Source of the DNA: Neurospora intermedia | Taxonomy: Eukaryota; Ascomycota; Sordariomycetes; Sordariales; Sordariaceae | Direction of reading: 5' to 3' | DNA length: 64,000 nucleotides | NCBI GenBank assembly: GCA_037102815.1 | Contig: BTPP01000009.1 | Location: 1,550,001 to 1,614,000 of the forward strand | Shown here: in pieces, positions 34,801 through 48,225 of the stretch | Layout: each line of letters begins with the position of its first letter | Position numbering within the stretch: the stretch's first letter is position 1 | Position numbers and translations under genes: made by a program | The notes under the pieces: model-generated | Database searches by the model: none | What the model was told of the DNA's origin: nothing | What the model saw: only the letters and a program-made list of their open reading frames with translations

Positions 34801-37800
34801 TTACCCACCTCCAAAGAAGAAGACAAGAACTTGAAGAAGAGATATGCCGTCTTCAATGACGATGGCAGTCTTGCGGAGCTCAAGGGTTTCGAAGTGAAGC
34901 GAAGAGGCGAATTGAAGCTGATCAAGATCTTCCAGCAGCAGATCTTCAAGTTTTTCTTGGAGGGTACCACCCTGGCGGAATGCTATAATGCTGTCGCCAA
35001 GGTCGCTAACCGCTGGCTTGATGTACTCCATAGCAAGGGTGCAACGCTTGCGGATGAAGAACTTATGGAGCTGATTTCGGAAAACCGCAGCATGACCAAG
35101 ACGCTGGAGGAGTACGGAAGCCAAAAGTCAACATCCATCACCACAGCCAAGCGCCTTGCCGACTTTTTGGGCGAGCAGATGGTCAAAGACAAGGGTTTGA
35201 ACTGCAAGTTTATCATTTGCGCTCGACCCAAGAATGCCCCGGTCACCGAACGTGCCGTGCCGGTTGCCATCTTCTCTGCCGAAGAAGAAACGAAGAGGAT
35301 GTATCTCAAGAAATGGCTCAAAGAGGAGCCTGCTGATACCGACCCTCGGGCACTCCTTGACTGGGATTACTATCTCGAACGTCTTGGGTCCGTCATCCAA
35401 AAGCTCATCACCATCCCAGCCGCTCTGCAAAAAGTTCGCAACCCGGTACCGCGCGTGCCGCATCCGGACTGGCTGCAGCGGAGAATCAACATCAAAGACG
35501 ACAAAATGAAGCAAAAGAAGCTCACTGACTTGTTTGGGCCTACCACCAAAGGCCCCCTGCAAGATATCACCCACCTCGCGAACGGAACCCAGCTAGGAGA
35601 TATGGAGGACTTCGGGAACTTGCTGAAGCCCAAGACTGTCAGTGATGCTATTTCCGCCACGCAAAAGACGGCGACGGCTCAGAAACGCAAGGATCCGGAA
35701 CCAGCAGCAGCCGAGAACCTGGATCCGTTTGCGGCGCTTCCTAAGAAGATGCCGTCGCCTAGCGAGGATTACGCGGCGTTCTTGGAGTACCAGAAGCAAA
35801 AGTGGAAGCTCCAGAAGCAGGCAAGGGCTCGTAGGCGACACTTGTTTGGCGAAAGGCGTGGCAACGCGCAGAGCAACATCCAGCAGACGTTCCGCAGCCA
35901 GGCTGAGATGACATTCCGAAACACTTGGCAGTTGCTGCAGCTGAGGGCATCAGATAGTCCAGGCATTGTCGTTGCCCATGTGCTGATCGATGCCAAGATC
36001 CACACTCTCAAGATTAACGTGCCCCGGCAAGTATTCTTGAACTTGAAGAGTAGAGAACTGCCCGACATTGAAGTTGAGGGTTGCCATGTTGAACAGGTCA
36101 ACCATACATTGCCTAATGGCCATTCTTCTGTGCATCTCTTCAAGCTTACGGTGCCGGAGGACATCTACTTTGCGGAAGCAGAAAAGTTCTCTCTTTTATT
36201 CAACCATCCCAGTGTGGAAGGCGTGTATGAGAAACAGCTACCGCTCAACATGCGCGCCCTTCTTCAGCTTGGGAATCTCTGCACCATTGACGAAAGCCAA
36301 CCTGGCGTGCTTGGAAAGGGTCTTGACCAAGGATTCGACCTGTCCGGGTTGAAGAGACCACTTAAGCCGAGGGAGTACTTGGGCGATGCCCGTATGGCCT
36401 ACATCTATCTTTCCCACATTAGCGCTGGTGAGCGCCAGATCTTTGGTCTTTTCTCCACCACCAGTGACCAAGCCCACGTCATCATTCAGCAGAGGACCAA
36501 GGATGGAGGGCAAGACTTGCCAAACATCAACAAGCTCTATGCCGACATGTTGGCAAGGAGGAACCAGGAGGCCGCTGGAGCGGAGTGGCAAGAGTGTTTC
36601 CCGTACCAGGAAAAGCTGAACATCAAGATCACCCAAGTTACCACCCGCCGGAAAGCTTTCCTTGAGGTTGGCGACATTGTCAAGAAATTGAGAAAGGAAG
36701 AGTCCGGACCAACCATGGTGGTCATCCAATCTTCACAGCGCAATCTATTGGTTCATGAGATTCCCATTCTGGGGGAATTCCCTGTGATGCCATTGCGGTA
36801 TGATCAAGGGGACAGCTCACTGCCCCCACTGGGCTGGCAAAGCGTGGTGGCCCGTCGGTTGGTCAATCACTACCTCAGCCTGGGTTCCTGGATCACCCAT
36901 ATGACGGCTCTTGCTCGGTACGGCGACGTGCCTCTATGCAACCTGGAGCGAGACGATCCCCGTTTTCTGATCGACATCGCATATGCTCGCCGACTCATGG
37001 CCAACAATGTCGTGCTCTGGTGGTCACCGAGTCCGCGCCCCGACCACGCTGGTTATGAGAAGGACGATGTGGTTGGCCCGCTCGATCAGGTTCAGATGCC
37101 GTCCGTCAACAATCCCGGCACTTATGCCTCGGTGTGTATAGACCTTGAGGTGCGAAACTTGGCTATCAACACCATTCTCACATCTTCGCTTATCAATGAG
37201 CTGGAAGGTGCGGATAACATATCTTTCAATCCCGCCGCCGATGCAACGGGTAGTGGAGACGGCGAAGAATTTCTGTATTCGGAAAACGCTTTTGCCAATG
37301 CTGGCGTGCAGGTGCTCCGTGAGATGGTCAAGTCATGGTGGGCGGAAGCTTGCAAGGGGTCCACGATGGCCGACGTGATGGTTCAACACTTGGTCCGTTG
37401 GGTCGAATCACCAGCCTCGTGTCTGTACGATCGTGCTCTGCATTACTACGTCCAGATGATGAGCCGCAAGGCGCTCCTCCAGCTCATGGCCGATTTTCGT
37501 CGTGTCGGATCGCAGGTCATCTTTGCCAGCTCCAACCGACTTCTCCTCCAGACCACCAAGTCCGAGGTAGGAAATGCGTATGCATATACCCAGTACATTC
37601 TCAAGAGCATCAAGGGCAAACCACTCTTTCACTTTATCGACCTAGAAATCAAGGAGTACTGGGACTACCTGGTATGGTATGACGAGTTCAACTACGGTGG
37701 CAAGGCGACACAGGAGGTTCTCGAGAGGGACGAACAGGACCTGCAGATGATCATGCACTGGCAAATGGCAACCTTCCTCCCTGTCCGTCTGCAGCCCATC

Positions 37801-38778
37801 TTCCGCGACTGGGTCGTCGAGTTCATCCAGCTGATGCACAGCATCAAGCGACCCTCTTTCGGCAGCGACCCAACAGCCACGCCACGTCTCACTCAGCTGC
37901 CCGTCAACATGCGCACTGGCAATCTCGGCGAGGATGGCGCCGTCGGGCAAATCATCCTCGGCAAAGCGTTCGAGAAGCCTCTCAAGAAGGAAATCGCCAA
38001 CCTCATCAACACGCAAAGGCGCGAGCTCCTGCACCCAGAGCTGGCGGGCGATTACACATTCCCCCAACTACCGGGATCTCACCTGTCTCACCTGTCTATG
38101 TCCAATGTCAAGTCTAGTAATACCAAGAACGCGGCAGGAAAGAAAGTAGCAGCGTCGGCCAATCCGGTGCTCGAGCTGGTCAAGGCCCTGATGCAGGTTT
38201 TGTCTTTGGACAAGAACATTACGCTCGAAGCGCGGCTGCTGCGCAAGGAACTTCTCGCCATGTTCGACGTACGCGAGTTTAGCAAGGACGGCGCGTTTCA
38301 AAACCCATCGGAAAGTCTGAAACTGGCCCAGTTCAGCTGTGAAAACTGTACCATGGCTAGGGACATTGACCTCTGTCGAGACGAGGACTTTATGAGTTTG
38401 GCAGCCATTTCTGACGTGTCAGCAGCAGGCGGAGCGGCCGGCGGCGAGTTGGAAGGACCTGCTCCAGGACTTGAAAAGGGAAGGTGGAAATGCCCTTATT
38501 GCGAGATGGACTACGACAGGAACGAGATTGAGGAGAGGCTGGTGGCGGAGGTGGAGGCCATGGTGGTGGAGTGGACAACACAGGACCTCAAGTGCGGCAA
38601 GTGCGGGGCGCTGAGGGTGAACGAGTTCATGGAGCATTGTACGTGCAGTGGAGAATGGAGGGAGCTGATCAAGAGGGAGGAGGTGATGAGACGGTTGAAG
38701 GTGTATAGGAATGTGGCGAGGTATTATGGGTTGAGGATGTTGGGGGATGTGGTGGAAGGGGTTGTTGGGGGGTTGTGA
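31806..38778 (+). CDS. pol2: DNA polymerase epsilon catalytic subunit A
   Basis: This is the leading-strand replicative polymerase. Exons 31806-32431, 32497-32642 and 32699-38778 join in phase to 2283 residues, full length for the family. Exonuclease motifs: VMAFDIETTKLP (Exo I, about 290), TYNGDFFDWPF (Exo II, about 380) and YSVSDAVATYYLY (Exo III). Polymerase motifs: DVASMYPNIMTTNRLQ (A, about 643), KVILNSFYGYVMRKG (B) and LELDTDGIWC (C, about 877). A cysteine group (TCAACDFNRPGKTC) fits the iron-sulfur site of the catalytic half. The C-terminal half is the inactive second polymerase fold, ending in two metal-binding motifs (FSCENC...CPYC; KCGKCGALRVNEF...CTCSGEW) that bind the other subunits. 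Exonuclease acidic residues are present, so proofreading should be active. Confidence 0.98.
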
Positions 38779-41700
38779 TGTGCTTTCCTGGGTGTTAATC
38801 TACCGTAGAGGCGTTCGAGGTCCATGAGTTTAGCTTTGGCATTGCAATGCAGGTGCTTGTTTTGTTTATCTCAACCTCGTTTGGCTAACATGTGCTTGAT
38901 CATGGATGAGTGGACTGGTGTGGCGCCGACCGAGGGTGAGAATTGTATGTAAACGTCAGATAGGCGTCAACTCGAAAAGGCCTAGGACGTCTCGGACGGC
39001 GCCGACTGTACCTAACACGGTAGATAAAAAACAAGCTGCATGCCGATGGGGATTTCTGCACTTTTCTTGTCTCTAACCATCAACACCACATTATCTAGAG
39101 GACCTTACCTAGGTACAATCTAACTTGGTATGTTTGTTAGATTGGTACAAAAAACGCTCATCTCCACTCGAGAGCCCCCGAAAGTGAAGGGGATTCGATT
39201 TTCAAGTACGTAGGCGCTGAAAGGGGACTACCCTTTTATATTTTCCAAGCTTGAAGGGTTTCAAGGAGACGGATAGAAGCTACAAAGTGGCTTTTGTAGC
39301 CTATTACATCCTGGTCATTATTGGTCGCTCCAAACAAAAACTCTAAGGAAGCTAATACTTAAGAGCTCTTATCTCTCCTTTTCAACCTATGGCCGAAGAA
39401 CCAACCTAACAGACATACCAGCATTGCATTGTACAGTCATTATCACGCCCGGTCCTTTTTCTTTTAGCCTGTGGGTCACGGTGCCAGTTCAGTATACAGG
39501 GCGTTTTAGCAGATACTAACAGGGTCAGCTATAGTGTTCCGTCAATCCAGATAGTGATTGATAGGCGAAAGACCGCTAAAAGAAAGCCGATCTTGGCGTG
39601 GGGTAGGTTCCACTGGTCGGGTGTTACGTTGAGAAAGCTTATGTACTTTAATTGAACCTCCTGTGCGACGGCCCGGCTCAATGTCAAACCGACACGGCAG
39701 GGCATTCATCCATGGTCGCATCAGGCCGCTTTCCTTCCTCCATCATCACCTTTCATTACTTACTTTGCAACAATGCTGGAAAAAGTGAGGACGGTCTTTT
39801 CTCTTCATCAGTCAGCAATCAACCCTCTCTGTCAAGTTGTTGACGCCGCGGCGTACGCTGGCATGTTCGACTACCCAACCATTATCTCGTCGCCCAAGCG
39901 CATACCTATCAACAAGTACCATACATGTTTGCTGCATGTTACAGTACAGCCAGCCCGCTTGGCTTGATGGCGCCCAATCACGGCGGCCCCAATTTTGCAG
40001 GTGACGGTTGAGCCGCAGTCTGTACAGATCATGGCTTCACCTTGTGAAGCTGAACAGCCAGAGAAAAGAACCCTCCGTCGCCAGTTCATCGGCAACGGTA
40101 GCCGTATTGGGGTTGCTTTCCGCTGTCATATCGCCGTTCAAACGAGATGCCAAATGGTGTCCGCCTCCTATGAGCTCAGCCCTAGAAGGACAATCGTGAA
40201 TCGAGCCCATGAACGCAAGCCATGGAAGACTCCAAACGGTCTTTGTTGCGCCTATCAAATAGCCGCATAGGCACACGGAAGCAAACATTCCCAACTAGAC
40301 GGGGGCACTTATGATACAGCCCCAACACCCATTTGCCAGTTAGCTCACTTTTTTGCTTGCTTCGACATGTTCTGGCCAATTTTATAGCCAGCCACAGTTC
40401 AAGGGGCTAACAACCAGGTAACAAATGGTCTTCTGCTTCACTTTTCTACCATCCGGTCTTTTCACTTGCCTAGGTACCTGCCTAACTACCTACCTAGGCT
40501 GTGTTCAGGGCCGCTGTACAGCTGTAGAGAAAACCAGGAAGTCCTGGTGGCTGTAAGGTGCAGGCTAAAGCTGCACTTTTCGTATTCGGTTGGATTTAAG
40601 CAAACATCTGCAAGTCGCTGCAACCATCTGAATGTTCTATTTGACCAATCAGAAGGCCAGGATCCTTACTGAAATGTTTGCATTTCTTAACTTTCTTCAA
40701 GATCCCTAACCCCATGTGTAAGGCTGCAAGAACTTGAAGCAGCCACAAGCCACCTCAGCACCTATACCCTCTATTAATACAGCACTTCAATCTCTCACAG
40801 CCCAATATCAACAAAAACATAGCAGCAAGGAGCTATTCGAAAGAGCCTTACCGTTGCAATACTGTACAGGGAGTGCAGCTGCGGGCTATGTGTACGGTAA
40901 TACAAAGCCTTCTCTACAGCATTAGGTATAGCGGCCCCGAACACAGCCCACATAGCCGAGCCTCAAGAGTACAGCTCACATTGCTCATGTACGGATACCA
41001 CCACTTTCCCTTTGATGGTACAGCAAGCTAACGCATCTCTCAGCTCACTGACGGTAATCCCGTCGTTATTCCCCACCAACCCTCTTCGGGCGAGTTCATC
41101 CAGAATCTCTCCACTACAGATCCATCTCGACTTATAGGGCCCTCCCCAAGGATCATTATGACTTTTACACAAAGCCACCCCGGCACAACGACCGGAGGAG
41201 CCGAGGGACTGGGAAGGAGAAGAGGAGAGATGTGATAACGGACCTTTGGCCCTTCTGGTTACGGGTCCAGCTCCGCCTCATTAGCCTTGCTTTAGCCCGG
41301 TCCACCTCACCTTGCATGGCATTCATCATCCAGTGATGAGAGAAGGAGAAGAACATACGCTTGTCATTGAGGCAGCTATCTCACTCAAGCGTCATGGTTT
41401 GGGCACACACAATGTCGCTAAACGATAGCGAATCTCACCTAGAATGGCTAATTGGTTCTGGTGGTTCTAATCTCAAACTTCATCTTTCCCATAAACGATG
41501 AGCTATTGAAAGCTCATGAGCACCCCGCAAAGTCAGCCTTAAAGCGTACTCTTCTTTTCCGTTATCCTCAGTCCTCTTTCTTCTCTCCCGATTAACAGGG
41601 CTTTCGTTACTGCCAGTGGTCTCATCTTCTAGGTTTCCCATCGTTACCCAGGCAAGATCTGACCCCGAGGAATTCCCCATATCCCACGTAATATCCGGTC

Positions 41701-41826
41701 CGTTGTTTCAGTAGTTTGCTTACACGACGCCGGTGTTACTCCTAGGAGATATCAGCATCCAGCTAGAGCTGATCTCGCACCTTTCAGCCCATCTGTCATT
41801 TCTAAAGCGAGGGAAAACCAGAACCC
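38779..41826. other. Intergenic, no supported gene
   Basis: About 3 kb between polymerase epsilon and the transporter. Only short frames. The best is a 71-codon minus-strand frame at 40963-41178 that I could not assign. Near 40471-40497 there is a cluster of TACCTAGG/TACCTACC motifs of the kind scattered through this window. No tRNA was seen. Confidence 0.45.
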
Positions 41827-44800
41827 ATGTCCGAACAACATCAACAGCCAACCTCGCGCCACAATGATCCGGAAAAGCGTGGTAGTGGGTCGCCTACCTC
41901 CGACATCCTGCCTCCGATGGCACCCCTAATAGCCTCCCATCATCCGCCGGGACCCCATCGCTCCTACTCGGAACCTGTCCCGATGATCAACCAGCACCAC
42001 CATACCCGCCAACCGCCACGCACGGGAGAGTCCTCAACCGACGAGGACGAGGAGGTCTTGGTCCGCGTTCTGGATCCGTCCAAGCTCGAAGAAAACATAC
42101 CCTCGTTCGAGGACTGGAAACCTGGCAAGCAGGAGCTAGCAGTCATGATCACCATGGCCATCATCAGTCTCATGGTCGCGCTCGACGCCACCATCCTCGT
42201 GTCCGTTCTGCCCACGCTGGCCGAAGACTTTGGGGGGACATCGACGGACGCCTTCTGGGCGGGGACGTCCTATCTCCTCACATGCGCTGTATGCCAGCCC
42301 TTCATCGCCGCCTTGTCCGACATTTTTGGGCGCAAGGAGATGCTCTTTGTGAGCGTGCTGCTCTTCACTCTCGGCACGGCTTTGTGCGCACCCATTGCCA
42401 AGGGCTTCGCCGTGTTCTTTGCCGGCAGATCGGTGCAGGGGATCGGGGGTGGTGGCATCATCACCATGGGTCAGGTCATCTTTGCGGATATCGTGCCGCT
42501 GAGACAGAGGCCAAAGTACTTTGCTATTGTGCTGGGAGCATGGGCCTTGGGGAGCGTGCTGGGACCATTGATTGGAGGGCTGTTTGTTGAGCATGCGATT
42601 TGGAGGTGGTGCTTTTATCTGAACGTGAGTCTTCGTTTTCTAGAAGTGAGTAGGGGGATTCAATGACTGATACCGACCCAATGATTAGTTCCCCTTTTGC
42701 GCAATGGGCCTGCTTCTTGTGCCCGCCTTTGTCAAGCTCACAACCAAGAAAACCTCTTTAGGCTCCAAGCTGTCCAGAGTCGACTGGCTCGGTGGCTTCC
42801 TCTTCATTGGAGGACTGACCAGTTTTCTCGTCGGCATGTCCTGGGCGGGTATCCAGTTCGAGTGGCGCAGCGTCCAGACAATCGTGCCCATGACCGTTGG
42901 CGGCGTCAGTGTCCTCGCATCCATCATCTGGGAGAAGTACGGCGCCCGTGAACCCTTCCTTCGCGCATCCCTCTTCTGCTCAGGCTCCGCCATCGCCGCC
43001 TACGGCTGTGCCCTGTTCCAGGGTCTCATTCTGTTCTGCGCCCTCTACTATGTGCCCTTCTACTTTACTGCCGTCCGCTTCACCTCACCCACGCAGTCCG
43101 GCCTCAACATCTTCCCCGTCACTTGCCTTCTTCTTCCGGGATCTATTGTCATCTCGCTCATGACCTCCCGCCTGGGGCACTTCCGCTGGTCCATCTGGAG
43201 CGGCTGGGTGCTCGCCACCATTGGCTGTGGTCTGCTCCATTACCTGAAGCAAGACACCAAGACCGCCGTATGGGCAGTGATTCTTGCCATCTTCGGCATC
43301 GGTCACGGCATGCTCCTAACCAGCGTCAACGTCGGCATCCAAGCCATCAGCCGGGTCGAAGACGCCGGCAGCGCTGCGGCCATGTACGCCTTTATGCGTA
43401 CGCTCGGCATGTCGCTCGGCGTCGCCATTGGCGGCACCGTGTTCCAGAACGTCATGGTCAAGCGGCTCGAGCAGCTCGGTCTGCCCGTCAAGATCGCCCA
43501 CAACTCGGAGCAATTTGTCCAGCAGATGCTGCTCATGGATCCCCACGATCCCGTGCGGGTCGGCGCCCTCGAGGCGTACGTCGTCGGCTTCCACGGTGTC
43601 TTTTGGATCATCACCGGCGCCGGGGTGGCGGCGCTGATCTGCAGTTTTTTTATCCAGCATCACAGCATGGACAAGATCCTCGAGTCCAAGTTTGTCCTGC
43701 GCGGCGCCAAGGTACCGCCTGTCATGTTCACTGATGCAAGGCCGGGACAGACGGTGACGGCGCCGGCGCCTGTTATGGCTGTGGTGTCAAATCCGCATAA
43801 CAGTCATAACCACCACGGTGGTAGTACAGCCGCTGCTGCTGATTCTCATGCCACAGCCGTTCCCGGGCGCAACAGCGAAAGACTTCCCAGACTTTTCGGT
43901 GGTGGCGGCGGCGGCGGCGGCGGTGGTATTGGGGGTGGTTATGCTGCTCACTTCCATGTTCCATCAAGACCAGCTTCAACAAAGTCAACCGGCTCAGAAA
44001 CAGATAGCACTAATGGCAAAGAAGCAGTAGTGGAGGAGCAGCACGACAACGACAATGACGGTACCTACGATTGTGTTCCTTCCTCATCCACCAGCACGGA
44101 TAACAACAACAGGGCTCGTGAGCAGCAGCAGCAGCAGCAGCAAGCGCAGTCGCAGGAAGATGGAGGGGAATCCACTGATTCGGAGGCGGCAAGATGGGAG
44201 CAGGCTGTTGCAGTGACGTACTGTAATGGGCCTGATGGCCAGAGGTACCCGGTCTTCCTCCTTTCCGACGATTACGCATCCCATCAGGCACCGGCACCGG
44301 CACCGGTGGCACATGACGACGCTGCTGCTATCAATGATGCCGTCGGTGTAACAATCGGACCCACCCTCAACAGGCACCACTCGACCATCTCTACCGCCTC
44401 GCTCTCCTCTTCGTCCTCTTCCTCTTCGTCCTCCTCTTCGTCCTCCTCCTCTGCGGATTCTGATGACGCCTCTTCCGTATCATTCTCTTTCTCTTCGTCG
44501 TCTTCTTCTTCTTCGTCATGCAGTGTTAGCGATAAAGACATTGGTGTGGACGTGAACCAGTCGTTTAGAAGCGACTCTTCCTCCGCCTCTTCCCCCGCCT
44601 CCGCCTCCGCTTTCGGACAAGTGACCGAGCTTCCTGTGCCCCGCGCGGGAATCCTTATGGTTCGACAAGTAGAAGTCGTTTCTGTCCCGCGAGAGGAGGT
44701 CGAGGCGGTAAGGGAGGAGGAAAGACATGCTGAGATTGAGAGTAGTTCCCCGTCGGCGTACAATTATCATTCTTCTTCTTCAGGTTCAGGTGGTAGAGGT

Positions 44801-45130
44801 AATGAGGAGGAGGAGGAGGAGGCTTGGCCTTTGAAGACGACGATGACGAAGACGACGACGACGAGGGGCAGTGAACAACAAGGGGAAGGGGGAAGAAGGC
44901 AAGAGAGTGGTGGGAAGGAGAGGGTGGGGGTGATGCCGACGGATTTTGAAAAGCAAGTGCAGGAACAGCAACAGCAACAAGAACCACATGATCAACTACG
45001 GAAAACCTCCTCCCCAACACCCGGTGGAACTTTATACGAAGATGCCTTGTCGGATGTTACCTCTAGTGGTGGTGAGATCACGGTAGGACCGGGTCCCGGT
45101 GGTGTTGGTAGGGCGATATGGGAGGCTTAG
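41827..45130 (+). CDS. DHA2-type major facilitator transporter with long Ser-rich tail
   Basis: Drug:H+ antiporters of this type export toxic compounds across the plasma membrane. Exons 41827-42624 and 42689-45130 (phase 0) give 1079 residues. After a His/Pro-rich cytoplasmic N-terminus, about 14 membrane segments run from about residue 103 to 605. Family motifs: LDATILVSVLPTLAEDF (D1), DIFGRKEMLFVSVLLFTLG (A), GRSVQGIGGGGIITMGQ (B) and GAWALGSVLGPLIGG (C). The remaining 470 residues form a low-complexity tail: a poly-Gly run, a poly-Gln run, a long poly-Ser stretch and Glu/Gln-rich ends. Members of the family are normally 550-650 residues, so this tail is unusual, but the frame is open throughout and no stop or splice interrupts it. 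Substrate unknown. Confidence 0.9.
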
Positions 45131-45410
45131 TGCAGGTGACCAGACACCCAAGTACCCAAGTAGCGTAATATGAATCTGGGCTGGGGGAAAGGAGACGGGA
45201 GGTTACTACTTGTGGGGTTTGTCAGTTTGGTTGTTGTTCCATGAGGATTTGATTGTTAGGTGGTAGAATACAACAAGTACATAGGTACCTACCTTACACA
45301 TGGAAAGGTCGGATCACTCACTGCGTGACTAAAGACTAGGTCGAAAATTCCATTCTCTTTTGTATCTTAAACTCATAAAGTAGCAGCTACCTAAACTTTC
45401 GCTGTCTGTT
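45131..45410. other. Transporter downstream region
   Basis: Probable 3' UTR and terminator of the transporter gene. It contains TAGGTACCTACC near 45282. Confidence 0.4.
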
Positions 45411-45875
45411 GTTTCTTCTTATGGGCCTTTTCCTCCGGTTACCTACTGTAGGATTTACCTTGCTTGGGATTGTGGATACTTCATTTGAAGGGGTCAGTTG
45501 GAGTTGTTGTAGTACTCTGAACTGTGCTTTATCTTATTTTGCCTGACGCAGATTGATTAGGCAGGAATGAACTCTAGTGTTTTGATTAGTTGAAGTGTAT
45601 TTGTGAACTTTGAACTATCGAGATTATTTCTTTTCCCCGAAGAGTCAGGAAGTCTAGGTGTAGTGGCGCCCTACAATGTTCAAGACACTCGAGGATCATT
45701 TCGCGCAACCTTTCAGCATGTCGTTAAAAGTTGGTGTATTTCATCTTCTGGGTATTGTTGTGTCGTCGGTAAATCTTCCTTGTTTGGTTTCTTTAATTTT
45801 CTTTTTTTTCTTGCAACGATTGACGAACAAGGTATGTCATTTATTGAACGGACGGAAACAATAGATTACATGTAG

Positions 45876-46200
45876 TGACCACATGGCTGGAGTGAGAGTG
45901 TAAAAAGTGCAAAAAAAAAGAAGGTTTCAAAACCGCTCGGGCAGGATCGAACGAACCACTTCCACGAAAGTGGCGGGCAGTGACCAACAGTTGTAGAGAT
46001 GAGATATCCCACCTAGTACCAACTGCGCCAGCCACCCTTGGTAATTATGACTGCCAAAGCCATATTCTAAGTACCGGGTAGCTATCAGAATTCCTTAGCC
46101 TCCAGAGACGGCAGGAGCCTGGAGCCGATCCGTACCATTCACTTGGGACGAGATTCGAACCATTTACTTCTCGAGTTTGACACGTGCGCGCATCGACGAA
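45876..46200 (-). repeat. tRNA-derived repeat, copy 1
   Basis: On the minus strand this copy has an A-box-like TGGCGCAGTTGG near 46020, a B-box-like GTTCGATCC near 45950 and a T9 run just beyond (about 45910), the order expected of an RNA polymerase III unit. Its 5' part has a second B-box-like GGTTCGAATC near 46155 and shares CGTGTCAAACTCGA and GGCTCCTG blocks with the other two copies. It does not fold as a proper tRNA. Confidence 0.65.
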
Positions 46201-46412
46201 GAGCAAAGATTGACGCAACAAAACATGAAAGAAGCAACTCATCGGGGCTTTGTACTGGGTGAGTTTCCACGTGTCGTCCAATGGTGTATCCTTCAACTCC
46301 CTTCTTGCATTTACAGCGCCGGGTTTGTGCACCTCCTTTCTATTAACAAGGCAGCTTATTTAGTTAGGTATGTACTCTTTATACAAAATCGAAGGACTCC
46401 TGGAGCTAGTCG

Positions 46413-46790
46413 ATGATCAGGTGGTAAGTAGAAAAGTGACAAAAAAGTTGTCTGAAGCCGCTCCCGGGCAGGTTCGAACGTACCGGTTTTACTAGAGAAG
46501 TGGTCAGCCAGAAAGATGTGGCGCCCCACCTACTGACTGAGCCAGACTCCCCCACGGTGGTCTGATGACTGTACCTTCCAACCACAGACCTTAAACACCG
46601 GGAAGCTACTAAAATTGGCTACCTGATATCAAAACTGTTTGCTCATAGCAGGAGCCAGGAGCTGGAGCCGGCACTCACACTCTTTACCTCTAGGGCGAGA
46701 TTCAAACCATCCACTCCAGTTCTCTATCTTCCGAAGTTCGGCAACACCGAAGTTCGAGTTTGACACGTACGCGGGGTACAATCTTGTATC
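46413..46790 (-). repeat. tRNA-derived repeat, copy 2
   Basis: Best preserved copy on the minus strand: A-box TGGCTCAGTCAGTAGG near 46545, B-box GTTCGAACC near 46480 and a T6 run near 46445. The T-arm does not pair and the acceptor ends do not match, so it is not a working tRNA gene. The upstream part shares ATCAGACCACCGTGGGG and GATTGTACCCCGCGTACGT with copy 3. Confidence 0.7.
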
Positions 46791-47841
46791 TTTGCTTCCA
46801 AAATAGTAGTAAGACTGGTGTTTCTTTGCTGTTGCCTTTAACAGGCCTTTTCCCCCTGTTTAGGATTCACTTTGTCTGAGACTGAGGATGCTTTGTTTCG
46901 AGTGTCGTTTGAAGAGCTTGTATAGAAACCTACCGAAGACATCCTGATTGTATTTGTGTTCTGGTGCGTTCGAGAAAAGAATCACAGGCTCCTGTAGAGT
47001 GTTGGTGTAACCAAGGGTCAAAGAGAACTTCCACTAGTTTGTTCACTCTGAATGGCGCTTGCTGTTTCGCTTCTTTTTGTTGACGAAAACTTTCAATGCC
47101 AGAGAAAAAAAATAGTATCTTGATCAGTACAAATACTCATGAAAGATTGATAAGATCTCCTTGTCTTGGGAAGTCAAAAGACCGACCATCTCAAGGGAGT
47201 AGGGGCAGGTGCACCCACTTTTTCTCCTACGCACATCTACAATGTTGAAGACACTCGATGATAGTTCCGCGCAACCCCCTTAGTATGTCCTTAGAAACTG
47301 GTGTACTTTACCTTTCGTTAACCCTTCATTTGCTGGTAGATTTCTTTTTATCTATTTTCTCTTTCTTTAACGGGCTGGTAATACATCTGACCACTTAGCC
47401 AAACCTAATCTTTAAGTAGAAGGAAGGACGATGTTCGCTTGCCAACGAACATCGGAATCCATTACAGGTATATAGGCCAGAACAATCATGTCACAGCTGA
47501 GATTTCACCCTGCGACACTCTCCGCCCTTCCTTTTTGAGAAAGTTGACCTGATTGTGCACCTTTATGCTTTGTCTCCGATATCCCCCATTCTTCCTCCTT
47601 CTCGGTAATGCGGCCTTTCATGCAGCATATCTGTACAGAGCTGATGAGAGCGACTTCAATTTGTCGGGCACGTATCTATTACTCGACGGCAGTTGTCAAT
47701 AAAGTTCCCATTCCTTTCTCGACAAATATCTCTTCCTGCAGCGACTGACGAACAGGAGGCCAAAAATGCAATGACTCTAAGAAGGATCAAGGAGTCGAGT
47801 CAATAATAAATAATGGACGAGTGTTGTTTTAATGTTACAGG

Positions 47842-48225
47842 GAGTAGTCAAAGAGGATGATGGTTCAAAAAGTGCAAAAAGTTGTTCAAAGCATGCCCGA
47901 AGGCCGGTTCGAACGAACCGCTTCTTCTAAGGAAGAGGGCAGTTACGAACAGAAGTGGCGCGCTTCACCTCTGACGACTACGCTGTCTTCCCCACGGTGG
48001 TCTGATGACTGTACTGTCCAAACACAGACCTTAAGTACTGGGTAGCTATGGGACTTGGTTTTGCCTACCCATACAGAAACTGTTTGCCCACGGCAAGAGC
48101 CATAAGCAAGAGCCAGTCCATACCATTCACAGGTGACGAAATCCGAATCATTCACTCCGGTTCTCCACCTTCCCAAGGAAAGGTACAAGATTTGCGTTGG
48201 ATACGTACGCGGGGTACAATCGCAA
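47842..48225 (-). repeat. tRNA-derived repeat, copy 3
   Basis: Same orientation and block order as copies 1 and 2: GATTGTACCCCGCGTACGT, TAGCTACCCAGTACTTAAGG, ATCAGACCACCGTGGGG, then B-box GTTCGAACC near 47910 and two T5 runs. The A-box is eroded. Ends about 180 bases before the start of the zinc-knuckle gene. Confidence 0.65.

Noticed and set aside
40963-41178. 71-codon minus-strand frame with several cysteines
   Set aside because: Looks mildly protein-like (NNDGITVSELRDALACC) but has no signal peptide, no matching family and no clear exon structure.
46413-46560. Possible intact tRNA gene on the minus strand
   Set aside because: A-box and B-box are good, but the T-arm and acceptor stem do not pair; better explained as a tRNA-derived repeat.
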